Part shown: positions 1 through 7,746 of the stretch, piece after piece
How positions within the stretch are numbered: position 1 is the first letter of the stretch
Layout: each line of letters begins with the position of its first letter
Assembly: GCA_023247795.1 (NCBI GenBank)
Contig: JAHFFT010000016.1
Span: 1-52,038, forward strand
Source: Candidatus Omnitrophota bacterium
Lineage (GTDB): Bacteria; Omnitrophota; Gorgyraeia; Zapsychrales; JANLHA01
Reading direction: 5' to 3'
DNA: 52,038 bases
Notes under the pieces: model-generated
Databases searched by the model: none
What the model saw: the letters and a program-made list of their open reading frames with translations, nothing else
What the model was told of the DNA's origin: nothing
Translations under genes and position numbers: made by a program

Positions 1-164
1 TAGTAGGAACGTCAAAATAACACGCAATTGAATTCAAATCGATTAAACGGTTTTTTGTTGGTAACATATGAAAATCAAACATTTACAAAAAATGATTTAA
101 AAACGTTGGGACAGCCCTGACATAATATCAATTATTTACGATAATACGAACTACTAACATTATA

Positions 165-1397
165 CTAGGCCCCAAACTGATGATTCGGCCGGTACACAAA
201 TGCACGGCCCTGCTTCCCTTTCTCCAAAACACCTTTAGCGCGCAGGTCATCCAGATCGCGGCGGGCGGTTTCATAAACCACCTTAAACCAGTCCTGATAT
301 TTCTTTATAGTGATCACGCGCTGATCCATAATGAAAAACCTTTTAATGAATTTTTGCTGGCGCTCACTCAAAAGGATACCGTCTTTATTCAACCGGTCCA
401 CGACAAATTCTTTCTGATAATGATGCGCAATACGAGACTTGACCAAATGAATGGATTCAAGGATCGTACCGGCCATATAAAGAAGAAAATAAGTAAAATC
501 CCCCTCATGCAATTCTGAATCACGGATGGACTTGTAATATTTTCCCTTGGCTTTCTGGACGGCGACTGATATTGAGAAATATTTGAAAAATTCATATTCA
601 TTCTTAATCAAATCGAAATAAAATAAAGCTCGGGCTGTTCTTCCGTTGCCGTCAAAAAATGGATGAATGTGCACAAAATACAGATGAACGAACGATGCCT
701 TAATGATCGGATGAATAAATCCTCTTTCCGCTTTCTGATTAACCCACTCAACGAGCTTTTCCAACGCGGGCATAACCTTATCAGCGTGCGGCGGTGTATA
801 AATAATCCGGTCCCTCTTGTCTTTAATATAGACCCAATCATTACGGAATTGTCCGCTGAAAGCAGCATCATCTTCATCCAACGTGTCTTCGGTAACAATT
901 TTTTGCAGCTCGAGTATTAAATCAATATCCAGATTCCTGTGCTTTTCTTTCAGAACAAACTGCATCGCCCGATAATTGTTTAAGACCATTTGATCATTAA
1001 TATCTTTCGGCGGTTCCTTTTTATCAACCATTTCTTTTAGACGCTTGACAGTTGAAAAAGCCCCTTCAATGGCGCTTGAAAACACCGCTTCCTCCATCAA
1101 TGAATCTTTAATCATTTCAAACTCAATTTCTTCCCTGACCAGTTTGTAAATAGAGTCTCTGCCCAAAGAATCAATTTGATGGAGATTTTGCTGTAACTGC
1201 GGCGTCAACAGATACCAAAAAGGATGACTGTTCTGATCATCAAACGGTATGTATTCACAGCGTTGTTTACGGAAATTTTGCAGAGCTGTCCAAAATTCTT
1301 CCAAAGAAATATCATTAGGGATTCGGTATCCCGCCTCTTCTTTGGTTAAATAACGTTCATTTGTAAAACTGTTTATTAGATCGTATTTAGTATTCAT
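165..1397 (-). CDS. Fic family protein (class II, N-terminal inhibitory helix)
   Basis: 410 residues. The Fic core motif HPFFDGNGRTAR is complete at residues 245-256, with the catalytic His and the phosphate-binding Asn/Gly/Arg. This family usually transfers AMP from ATP to a hydroxyl side chain of a target protein. An inhibitory-helix motif of the S/T-xxx-E-G/N type (SSAIEG, residues 107-112) lies before the Fic core, which makes this an autoinhibited class II Fic with regulator and catalytic domain in one chain. The C-terminal ~90 residues look like a winged helix, as in Fic proteins that bind DNA. It is a single gene with its own promoter and a triple 11-bp repeat over the -10 box, which suggests self-regulation. 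No clear Shine-Dalgarno precedes the ATG at 1397. The target is unknown. Confidence 0.9.
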   Translation of the reverse strand: MNTKYDLINSFTNERYLTKEEAGYRIPNDISLEEFWTALQNFRKQRCEYIPFDDQNSHPFWYLLTPQLQQNLHQIDSLGRDSIYKLVREEIEFEMIKDSLMEEAVFSSAIEGAFSTVKRLKEMVDKKEPPKDINDQMVLNNYRAMQFVLKEKHRNLDIDLILELQKIVTEDTLDEDDAAFSGQFRNDWVYIKDKRDRIIYTPPHADKVMPALEKLVEWVNQKAERGFIHPIIKASFVHLYFVHIHPFFDGNGRTARALFYFDLIKNEYEFFKYFSISVAVQKAKGKYYKSIRDSELHEGDFTYFLLYMAGTILESIHLVKSRIAHHYQKEFVVDRLNKDGILLSERQQKFIKRFFIMDQRVITIKKYQDWFKVVYETARRDLDDLRAKGVLEKGKQGRAFVYRPNHQFGA

Positions 1398-1437
1398 GCC
1401 ATAAGTATATTATTTTCAGTATTTTATATTATTACAG

Positions 1438-1483
1438 TGTACTAACGTACTACTAATATACTACTAACAAAAATATTTGTCAA
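1438..1483 (-). promoter_or_regulatory. fic promoter with three 11-bp direct repeats over the -10 box
   Basis: On the minus strand TTGACA (1478-1483) is followed after 17 bases by TATATT (1455-1460), a good sigma-70-type promoter reading into the Fic gene. The element TTAGTA occurs three times at exactly 11-bp spacing (plus-strand TACTAA starts at 440, 451 and 462 within the 1400s), so the copies lie on one helical face across and around the -10 box. A fourth copy lies beyond the 3' end of the gene at 152-158. The layout suggests an operator, possibly bound by the winged helix of the Fic protein itself; that binding is inference. Confidence 0.6.
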
Positions 1484-1521
1484 TATTTTTATTTTGGGCG
1501 CAAGGGAATGGTACAATATCC

Positions 1522-2568
1522 TCACACTGGTTCGGGCACTTGATTTGTGTGTCTGAGCTGGCCGCAGGCAGCACCGACATCACGGCCGCGGGGAACACGG
1601 ATGGTGGCATGAATGCCGTAACGTTCGAGTTGATCTTTGAATGCTATGGCTTCGCTCGGGCTGGGCGGTTCATAATCAAATTCCCAAACTTTATTGTAAG
1701 GAATCAAATTCATCTTGCAGATCATCCCCTTCAAAAGCCTTCCCAATTCCCTGGCCGCCTCATTGCTGCAAGTCACACTTTTTAACAAAATGTACTCAAA
1801 GGTCACTTGTCGTTTGGTTTTTTGGATATACTCGCGGCAGGCCTCAATCAAATCTTTCATCGGGTATTTTTTATTGACCGGCATAAGGACTTTACGCGAC
1901 TCATTGCTATACCCATGCAAAGAGACTGCCAGTTCAATCTGCAACCCTTCCCGTGATAACTGCTGAATCTTTGGGATGACACCGCACGTTGAAACCGTAA
2001 TCCGTCGGGCGGCAATGTTCAACCCTTCCTTGCCGTTGATCACCCGGATCGCTTTCAATAAATTCTCATAGTTGTCCAGCGGCTCGCCCGTGCCCATAAA
2101 AACAACGTGCGATAACGGATGCTGCTTGGCCTGTTTCTTGACATAAAGGATCTGACTTAAAATCTCAGCTGAGCTCAAGTCGCGGCTCCATCCACCGATC
2201 CCGCTCGCGCAAAACCGGCAGCCGAATTTGCAACCGGCCTGTGTCGAGACACACACCGTCGTGCGGGTTTCAGTAGGAATCAAAACCGCTTCCACCCGCT
2301 CCTTATCGGACAAACGAAACAAAAATTTCTGCGTCTGATCGTTCGAAGTGAGCTGTTTTTCAACTTCCAACGGCCCGAGGACAAAATCCTTTTGCAGCTG
2401 TTCCCGCAAACCTTTGGTCAGATTCGTCATGTCAGCAAAACTGTCGACACCTTTTTGATAAATCCAATCAAAAATCTGTCCTGCCCGAAATACCGGCTCG
2501 CCGATCTGCTTACAATAATCTGCCAGTTCCGAAAAAGACAAATCTCTGATATCGTTGGGTTGTTTCAT
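1522..2568 (-). CDS. rlmN: 23S rRNA (adenine-C2)-methyltransferase RlmN
   Basis: Radical-SAM enzyme that methylates C2 of A2503 in 23S rRNA and, in well-studied species, A37 of some tRNAs. The radical-SAM cluster motif is visible as CKFGCRFC, followed by the substrate region with FMGTGEPLDNYENL. The C-terminal GAACGQL carries the second catalytic cysteine used by the RlmN/Cfr mechanism. I place the start at the ATG at 2568 (MKQPNDIRDLS). The frame is open upstream to 2643, but that would overlap accA and adds a non-conserved tail. It lies 22 bases downstream of accA on the same strand and is probably co-transcribed with it. The RlmN context (rRNA Ala/Gly cysteine pair intact) argues against Cfr. 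Confidence 0.95.
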   Translation of the reverse strand: MKQPNDIRDLSFSELADYCKQIGEPVFRAGQIFDWIYQKGVDSFADMTNLTKGLREQLQKDFVLGPLEVEKQLTSNDQTQKFLFRLSDKERVEAVLIPTETRTTVCVSTQAGCKFGCRFCASGIGGWSRDLSSAEILSQILYVKKQAKQHPLSHVVFMGTGEPLDNYENLLKAIRVINGKEGLNIAARRITVSTCGVIPKIQQLSREGLQIELAVSLHGYSNESRKVLMPVNKKYPMKDLIEACREYIQKTKRQVTFEYILLKSVTCSNEAARELGRLLKGMICKMNLIPYNKVWEFDYEPPSPSEAIAFKDQLERYGIHATIRVPRGRDVGAACGQLRHTNQVPEPV

Positions 2569-2590
2569 GGATTTTGAAGAAGGAATTGAT

Positions 2591-3577
2591 CTACGCTTTT
2601 TCGTCAACTGCGGCTGGATCGACGAGATTCTCGCTGAATTCACCGATCTTACGAAATTTTTGATAGCGGGCTTCTAAAAGTTCTTGGGATGAGAGGAGTA
2701 AAAGTTCTTGGATGTATTTGCTGATGATCGCCTTAAGCTGGCCAGCGACATATTCCGGGTCGCGGTGCGCTCCTCCCTGTGGCTCTGGGATGACACAATC
2801 GACAACCCCGAACTTCAGCAAGTGCTCACCGGTCAATTTGAGCGCGTTGGCCGCCTCTGGCGCCTTGACCGCGTTGCGCCAAAGGATCGACGCGCACCCT
2901 TCCGGCGAAATGACGGAATAATAAGCATTTTGTAAAATGCACACCCGATCCGCGACCCCGATCCCAATGGCACCACCGCTTCCACCCTCGCCAATGATGA
3001 CCGCGATGATAGGCGTTTTAATACCGACCATATCCCGCAGATTCTCGGCGATCGCCTGGGCCTGGCCGCGCTCCTCAGCCCCTACCCCCGGATAAGCCCC
3101 GGGCGTATCAATCAAGGTAACCACTGGCAGATGAAATTTCTCAGCGAGCCGCATCAAACGGATGGCCTTACGATAACCTTCCGGATGAGCGCAGCCGAAA
3201 TTGCGTATGATGTTCTCCTTGGTATCACGGCCCTTTTGATGCCCCATGATCATGACTTTTTGCTCGTCGATGGTAGCAAATCCGGCGATCATGGCAAAAT
3301 CATCCGCAAACAAACGATCCCCATGCAGTTCCAAAAAATCTGCTGTCAACATATGGATATAATCGCACGTGTACGGACGCTGCGGATGGCGCGCGATCTG
3401 CACCCGCTGCCAATCGGTCAAATTCTCGTAAATATCTTTTTTCATCTTCTCGAGCTTCTGTTCGAGCTTTTTGATTTCCGGGACAAGATTGATTTTCTTG
3501 TCCGAACCAAAATTTTTTAATTCTTTGATCTTGGCCTCAAGCTCTAAGATGGGTTTTTCAAAATCCAAACCACTCAT
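2591..3577 (-). CDS. accA: Acetyl-CoA carboxylase carboxyltransferase subunit alpha
   Basis: 328 residues, the usual length for AccA. It forms the carboxyltransferase with AccD and transfers CO2 from biotin carboxyl carrier protein to acetyl-CoA, giving malonyl-CoA for fatty-acid synthesis. An N-terminal coiled-coil segment (residues ~5-50) precedes the crotonase-fold region. The family stretches GHQKGRDTKEN, DTPGAYPGVGAEERGQ and GEGGSGGAIGIG, which bind acetyl-CoA and form the oxyanion pockets, are intact. No accD is visible in the window. The gene sits between an L,D-transpeptidase gene 99 bases upstream and rlmN downstream, all on the minus strand. Confidence 0.97.
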   Translation of the reverse strand: MSGLDFEKPILELEAKIKELKNFGSDKKINLVPEIKKLEQKLEKMKKDIYENLTDWQRVQIARHPQRPYTCDYIHMLTADFLELHGDRLFADDFAMIAGFATIDEQKVMIMGHQKGRDTKENIIRNFGCAHPEGYRKAIRLMRLAEKFHLPVVTLIDTPGAYPGVGAEERGQAQAIAENLRDMVGIKTPIIAVIIGEGGSGGAIGIGVADRVCILQNAYYSVISPEGCASILWRNAVKAPEAANALKLTGEHLLKFGVVDCVIPEPQGGAHRDPEYVAGQLKAIISKYIQELLLLSSQELLEARYQKFRKIGEFSENLVDPAAVDEKA

Positions 3578-3676
3578 GGGTTACCACCAACCTTTAGCTG
3601 TTAACCTGACTTGGCTAAAAAATGTTCTATCCGTAGGAAAAAAGAGGGGACCGAATCGCTTTCTAGGATCTTCGGT

Positions 3677-4492
3677 TCAATCGACAATCACCACTTCCGT
3701 CCCCATGGGCAGAATGCTGTAGAGTTCTTCAACTTCCTTATTACGCATACGCACACAGCCAGCCGTGACCTGTTGGCCAATGGTTTCCGGATCAACCGTT
3801 CCATGAATACCGTATCCTTGAATATTAAAGCCAAGCCAGCGTGAGCCTAAAACATTTTCCGGGCTTTCTGGGGGGACGACCGCTCCTTTATTAAACCATA
3901 CCGGATCCGTCAATTTGCTGATGATCTTAAATGTCCCGACGGGGGTGTTGTTGTTGGCTCCCGTTGAAACATCATAGACCTTAATCACTTCATTCCCGTC
4001 CTTCAAAATCAAAATGTCCTGCGACTTATCAACGAAAACATTGAAATGCCCAGTCCAAACACGCAACTTCTGTCCAACGCGGATCACATCACCGCTGAGG
4101 TTGTTGCTTTTTTTAAGCAATTCAACCGTTGTTCCGTAATTCTTAGCGATTTTCCCGATCGTATCTCCCGGCCCTACTTCATGCATCACCGATTTCTCCG
4201 GCCATAACTCCTTTGAAAAAATCAATTCCATGTTCAAATTTTCCAATTCCTTTTGAACAGAGGCGATATTTTCCGCGTCGGGATAATTCGTCAGGATGTC
4301 TCGATAAAGCTCACGCGCCTTGATCAATTGCTGACTATTGACAAGCTGCGATGCCTTTTCATGCAGCTCATTGACTTTAAGTGCGGTCTCTGACATTACA
4401 ATTTTAGGCTCGCTCTTCCGATGCAAAATAAAAAACAGACCACCAATCAAGACGACAGCAACAACAACATAAACGACAATTCCTCTATTCAC
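3677..4492 (-). CDS. LysM-containing L,D-transpeptidase (YkuD family)
   Basis: 271 residues. A membrane anchor or uncleaved signal segment covers residues ~4-24. A helical stretch with TPR-like character follows (~30-95). A LysM domain (~105-150, with GPGDTIGKIAKNYGTT) binds peptidoglycan. The C-terminal YkuD domain (~155-271) carries the catalytic signature in the form IHGT ... TAGCVRM, with His and the nucleophilic Cys. Enzymes of this family form 3-3 crosslinks or attach proteins to peptidoglycan in the periplasm. The usual S-H/x-G-C is T-A-G-C here, a mild variant. It lies 14 bases downstream of a PAP2-like membrane protein gene and upstream of accA, probably one transcription unit. Confidence 0.9.
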   Translation of the reverse strand: MNRGIVVYVVVAVVLIGGLFFILHRKSEPKIVMSETALKVNELHEKASQLVNSQQLIKARELYRDILTNYPDAENIASVQKELENLNMELIFSKELWPEKSVMHEVGPGDTIGKIAKNYGTTVELLKKSNNLSGDVIRVGQKLRVWTGHFNVFVDKSQDILILKDGNEVIKVYDVSTGANNNTPVGTFKIISKLTDPVWFNKGAVVPPESPENVLGSRWLGFNIQGYGIHGTVDPETIGQQVTAGCVRMRNKEVEELYSILPMGTEVVIVD

Positions 4493-4506
4493 CTCGGCCT
4501 CCTGTT

Positions 4507-4965
4507 CTAAAAAATTTGATAAAAGAAAATGGACAGAAACACCCCCAAAATGAATCCTGCAAAAACCTGAATCGGGGTATGCCCAATCAGTTCCTTTAGC
4601 CGATTGGACTCAATTTTTCCCTTCCAATAAATATCATCAAGGATTCGATTCAAAATCGTCGCTTGTACCCCCGTTGATCGCCTGACCCCCTGAGCGTCAA
4701 ACATCGTCACCAGGGCAAAAACCGCGGATAAAGCAAAAATCACGGAATCAAACCCGGCCACCAATCCACAGCTCGTCGCAAGCGCGGTTGAACCCGCGGC
4801 ATGGCTTGAAGGCATCCCGCCAGTACCAATGAACCAACGGAAGTTAAATTTGCGTTCGGAAATGAAACCAAAAATAACCTTCAACCCCTGAGCCGTCGCC
4901 CAAACGCTCAATGTGATTAACAAAATTTTATTGCTAAAAATCGCCATGAAATGATGTTCGCTCAT
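4507..4965 (-). CDS. Divergent PAP2 family membrane protein (DUF212/YuiD-like)
   Basis: About 150 residues and four or five membrane segments. The stretch GGMPSSHAAGSTALATSCG matches the phosphatase signature of the DUF212 family, a divergent branch of PAP2/vanadium-haloperoxidase proteins. The downstream QGVRRSTGVQA and IGHTPIQVFAG motifs also match. The biological substrate in this family is not settled; lipid-phosphate turnover is plausible. I prefer the ATG at 4965 (MSEHHFMAIF) or the one at 4947. The frame extends to a TTG at 5028 without a conserved tail. It heads the minus-strand run that continues into the L,D-transpeptidase. Confidence 0.85.
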   Translation of the reverse strand: MSEHHFMAIFSNKILLITLSVWATAQGLKVIFGFISERKFNFRWFIGTGGMPSSHAAGSTALATSCGLVAGFDSVIFALSAVFALVTMFDAQGVRRSTGVQATILNRILDDIYWKGKIESNRLKELIGHTPIQVFAGFILGVFLSIFFYQIF

Positions 4966-5297
4966 GCTGTTTTTGCTTGGTGCCCAACCCTCTAGCGACT
5001 TCTTCCTTACCCATAACCCAGCCCCCAACTTTAAAAAAGGGAATCAAGGTTAATCAGTTTGTTATCTGAAAAAATATCAATCGATGCACTGAATGCGGGG
5101 ACAGATATCCATTGACGCTGTCTTCAATCTATGGTAAATTCACATTATAATTTCCCCATAAACAAAAAGCAAGAATTTTACCAAACAATATCCCCAATAA
5201 AGTTTAGCGAAAAGCGCATCCCTGCCAAGACGGCTTGATTTTTTACACCGTCTGAGGAAACTCATTTTATCAAAACAATAAACCCCTGCCATTGCTT
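4966..5297. other. Divergent intergenic region upstream of comM
   Basis: About 330 bases separate the divergently read PAP2-like gene and comM. I see a candidate plus-strand promoter at 5112-5140 (TTGACG, 17 bases, TAAATT). Further down is an inverted repeat (AGACGG at about 5229 pairing with CCGTCT at about 5249) with a T-rich loop. No reading frame or known RNA is recognisable. Confidence 0.4.
5112..5140 (+). promoter_or_regulatory. Candidate promoter for comM
   Basis: TTGACG at 5112-5117, a 17-base spacer, and TAAATT at 5135-5140. A start near 5147 would give a leader of about 150 bases. The match is moderate and was found by eye. Confidence 0.4.
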
Positions 5298-6830
5298 ATG
5301 TTAGCTAAAGTTCACAGCTTTGGTCTTTCTGGCCTTGACACCTTTGCGGTCAATATTGAGGTTGACGCGTCCCGCGGCCTTCCCGGCACCAAAATCGTTG
5401 GCCTGCCAGACAACGCCGTCAAAGAAAGCAAAGAACGGGTCAGGGCAGCCATTAGAAACAGCGGCTATGAGTACAAATCACAACGGATCACCGTCAATCT
5501 CTCCCCGGCCGATATCAAAAAAGAAGGGCCGGCTTATGATCTGGCGATTGCCTTAGGAATTTTAGCGGCAAGCGGACAAATCCCGCTCGAACCACTCAAA
5601 GACTATGTGATTTTAGGCGAACTTTCACTCGACGGAAAAATCCGTCCGATCCGGGGCTCTCTCCCCATCGCTCTATCCTTGACCAAAAACGAATTCAAAG
5701 GACTCATCCTTCCTAAAGCCAACGCCCAAGAAGCCGCTTTAGCTCAAGACGTGGCCATTTACCCGGTTGAAAAATTAGCCGAAGTGGTGCATTTCCTGCT
5801 CAATCCAGAAACCATTTCCCGCTACCCATCTGACGTGACACAACATTTGAACCAGGCCAATTCTTACCCCATCGATTTCTCCGACGTCAAGGGACAACTT
5901 TCGGTCAAACGCGGCCTGGAAGTCGCGGCCGCGGGTTCGCATAATTGTTTGATGATCGGCCCGCCGGGAAGCGGAAAGACCATGTTGGCCAAACGCATCC
6001 CAACCATTCTCCCCAACCTCAGTATGGAAGAGGCCTTAGAAATCACCAAGATCCATTCGGTCATGGGGCTGGCTCATCAGAATAACGGCCTCATCGTGCA
6101 ACGGCCGTTTCGCTCGCCACATCATACCAGCTCGCACGCCTCTTTCGTCGGCGGGGGCTCCATCCCCAAGCCCGGCGAGATCACCTTAAGTCATAACGGA
6201 GTTTTATTCCTCGACGAGCTTCCGGAATTCAACCGCAACGTCCTTGAGTCCCTGCGCCAGCCTTTGGAAGACCATCAGGTCACCATTGCCCGGACCGTGA
6301 AGGTCAGCCGCTTCCCAGCACAGTTTATGCTCATCGCCAGCATGAACCCCTGCCCCTGCGGTTATTATCTCAATCCTCGACGGAACTGCCAATGTTCATC
6401 TCCGCAAATCCAACGTTATCTTTCCAAAATTTCCGGCCCGCTGTTAGACCGGATTGATATCCACGTCGAGGTTCCGGCCCTTTCCCCCAACGAACTTTTT
6501 CAAACCCTTCCGCAGGAAACCTCTGCCCAAATCAAGGAGCGAATTTCTTTTGCTCGGGAGGCGCAAAAACAAAGATTTAAAAACTCCCTGATTTTTGCCA
6601 ATGCCTTCATGGACCAAAAATCGTTGAAGGCGCACTGCAAACTCAAACCCGAAAGCGAAACGCTTTTAAAACAAGCGCTGACCGAGCTGCATTTATCGGC
6701 CCGGGCGAATGATAAAATTCTAAAGGTCGCACGCACCGTCGCTGATCTTGCTGGAAAGATAGAAATTTCTCCGGAACATATCGCAGAGGCGATCCAATAT
6801 CGAAGTTTGGACCGAAATTGGTGGGGATGA
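5298..6830 (+). CDS. comM: YifB/ComM family Mg-chelatase-like AAA+ ATPase
   Basis: About 510 residues. The N-terminal ChlI domain (~1-165) has the typical start (VHSFGLSGLDTF) and the segment NLSPADIKKEGPAYDLAIAL. The AAA+ core follows, with Walker A GPPGSGKT, Walker B VLFLDELPEF and sensor ASMNPCPCG, then four clustered cysteines (PCPCGYY ... CQC) and a C-terminal lid (~420-510). In Vibrio, ComM is a hexameric helicase promoting branch migration during natural transformation; homologues occur widely. I choose the ATG at 5298; a TTG two codons earlier adds only two residues. The last 120 bases recur in diverged form at 18415-18534, which I read as a boundary of a genomic island (see findings). 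Confidence 0.93.
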   Translation: MLAKVHSFGLSGLDTFAVNIEVDASRGLPGTKIVGLPDNAVKESKERVRAAIRNSGYEYKSQRITVNLSPADIKKEGPAYDLAIALGILAASGQIPLEPLKDYVILGELSLDGKIRPIRGSLPIALSLTKNEFKGLILPKANAQEAALAQDVAIYPVEKLAEVVHFLLNPETISRYPSDVTQHLNQANSYPIDFSDVKGQLSVKRGLEVAAAGSHNCLMIGPPGSGKTMLAKRIPTILPNLSMEEALEITKIHSVMGLAHQNNGLIVQRPFRSPHHTSSHASFVGGGSIPKPGEITLSHNGVLFLDELPEFNRNVLESLRQPLEDHQVTIARTVKVSRFPAQFMLIASMNPCPCGYYLNPRRNCQCSSPQIQRYLSKISGPLLDRIDIHVEVPALSPNELFQTLPQETSAQIKERISFAREAQKQRFKNSLIFANAFMDQKSLKAHCKLKPESETLLKQALTELHLSARANDKILKVARTVADLAGKIEISPEHIAEAIQYRSLDRNWWG

Positions 6831-6872
6831 TCAAAAAGCCATCATATTTTTTAAAAAATTCCAAAACAAATG

Positions 6873-6900
6873 AACCTCCCCGCAGCAAGCTCCGAGGAAT
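6873..6900 (+). repeat. GCAAGCT-core palindromic repeat, copy 1
   Basis: A 28-bp element just after comM that matches the minus-strand copy at 20827-20854 at 26 of 28 positions. The arms (CTCCCCGCAG and the CCGAGG side) are partly self-complementary around a central AGCAAGCT. Probably a REP-like element or degraded terminator. Confidence 0.5.
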
Positions 6901-6992
6901 TCTTTTGATTAAAACTCTCTAAAAACAAAGAAGATAAAAAAATTTAGAAGAAAAACTTTTGACACTACTCAGACAAGAGGAGGTGGACATTT

Positions 6993-7220
6993 ATGAAAAC
7001 CAATGAATTTGATAAACAATTTGACGAGGGAAAGAATATCGCCAGCCATCTCGATTTATCAAAAGCCAGAAGACCGGAACAGGAGCAAAAAAGAGTAAAC
7101 GTGGATTTTCCTCTATGGATGCTTCAATGTTTAGATAAAGAAGCGAAGCGCCTTGGTGTCCCACGCCAATCCATTATTAAGGTTTGGGTGGCTGAGCGAT
7201 TGGGAAAGTCAATAGCATAA
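6993..7220 (+). CDS. BrnA/CopG-like ribbon-helix-helix antitoxin, orphan
   Basis: 75 residues. The C-terminal half (KRVNVDFPLWMLQCLDKEAK, then RLGVPRQSIIKVWVAERL) is typical of BrnA-type antitoxins, with an N-terminal strand and two helices that dimerise and bind DNA. These normally follow a BrnT ribonuclease toxin and repress the pair. Neither the 162 bases upstream nor the sequence downstream encodes a BrnT, so this is an orphan. Translation start is clear: GAGGAGGTGG lies a few bases before the ATG. A TTGACA at about 6958 sits too close to be the -35 of an ordinary promoter with a visible -10. It lies immediately inside the left edge of the putative island. Confidence 0.8.
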   Translation: MKTNEFDKQFDEGKNIASHLDLSKARRPEQEQKRVNVDFPLWMLQCLDKEAKRLGVPRQSIIKVWVAERLGKSIA

Positions 7221-7247
7221 AATAATTTCCAGATTTGAATGGCCTGA

Positions 7248-7325
7248 TCAATAAATAAAGTTACGGTAGGGCTCAACAACCTTGTTCGAATAACCCCATT
7301 CGTTGTCGTACCAGCGTATCGATAA
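7248..7325 (-). pseudogene. Relic of a glyceraldehyde-3-phosphate dehydrogenase 3' end
   Basis: Read on the minus strand, the last ~25 codons spell LSIRWYDNEWGYSNKVVEP, five more residues and a TGA stop. WYDNEWGYSN is the diagnostic C-terminal motif of GAPDH (GapA). Upstream of about 7325 the frame loses all resemblance, and no rest of the gene is present. It is a 3'-terminal fragment left by recombination, lying between the orphan antitoxin and the STAS gene. It is too short to function. Confidence 0.85.
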
Positions 7326-7336
7326 TATATTGCTGA

Positions 7337-7723
7337 TTAGCAATATTCTGTTGATGTCGGATCAATATCAACACCCTGATCAAATCGTTTTAAAGCCTGC
7401 TGAAGAGTATCGACAATATTGAGAGGGCCGATGAGGTCATATAATCCGTCTTTTTTGATCAAACTTAAAGGCTGTGACTGTACACCAACCAAGACAAGTT
7501 TTATCTTCTCCCGGTAACACCGTTCGCAAGAATTCTTTAGCAAATGGAAATCACTTTCATCGAATGACCGGACTTTTCTCAATATTAATATTCTTCCTTT
7601 TGGAATTTTATCGACCATACGGATGACAGTGTCGTATCGAGGGAGAGCCCCAAATGAAACCGGTTCGGTGATTTCGTATATCTGAATTCCTTCGGGAATC
7701 TTTTTACCTTCAAACATATTCAA
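7337..7723 (-). CDS. Free-standing STAS-domain protein resembling the SulP C-terminal domain
   Basis: 128 residues, a single STAS fold without membrane segments. It aligns by eye with the C-terminal domain of the SulP transporter 8 kb upstream in the same operon: P-x-G-x-x-IYEI-x-x-P-x-x-FGA at the start, QPL before the last helix, and ALKR near the end. Where SulP-type STAS domains have S-x-DATGLN, this one has SFDESDFH, so the usual nucleotide- and anti-anti-sigma-like loop is altered. It is the last gene of the operon, 23 bases after the hyfH/hyfI-like gene. A role as a cytosolic regulator or partner of SulP or the complex is inference. Confidence 0.8.
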   Translation of the reverse strand: MNMFEGKKIPEGIQIYEITEPVSFGALPRYDTVIRMVDKIPKGRILILRKVRSFDESDFHLLKNSCERCYREKIKLVLVGVQSQPLSLIKKDGLYDLIGPLNIVDTLQQALKRFDQGVDIDPTSTEYC

Positions 7724-7746
7724 AAAAATTCTCCGCTATCAACATA

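Noticed and set aside
165-1397. Doc-type toxin-antitoxin with separate antitoxin for the first Fic
   Set aside because: The inhibitory helix is inside the Fic chain (SSAIEG before the Fic core) and no small partner gene lies beside it.
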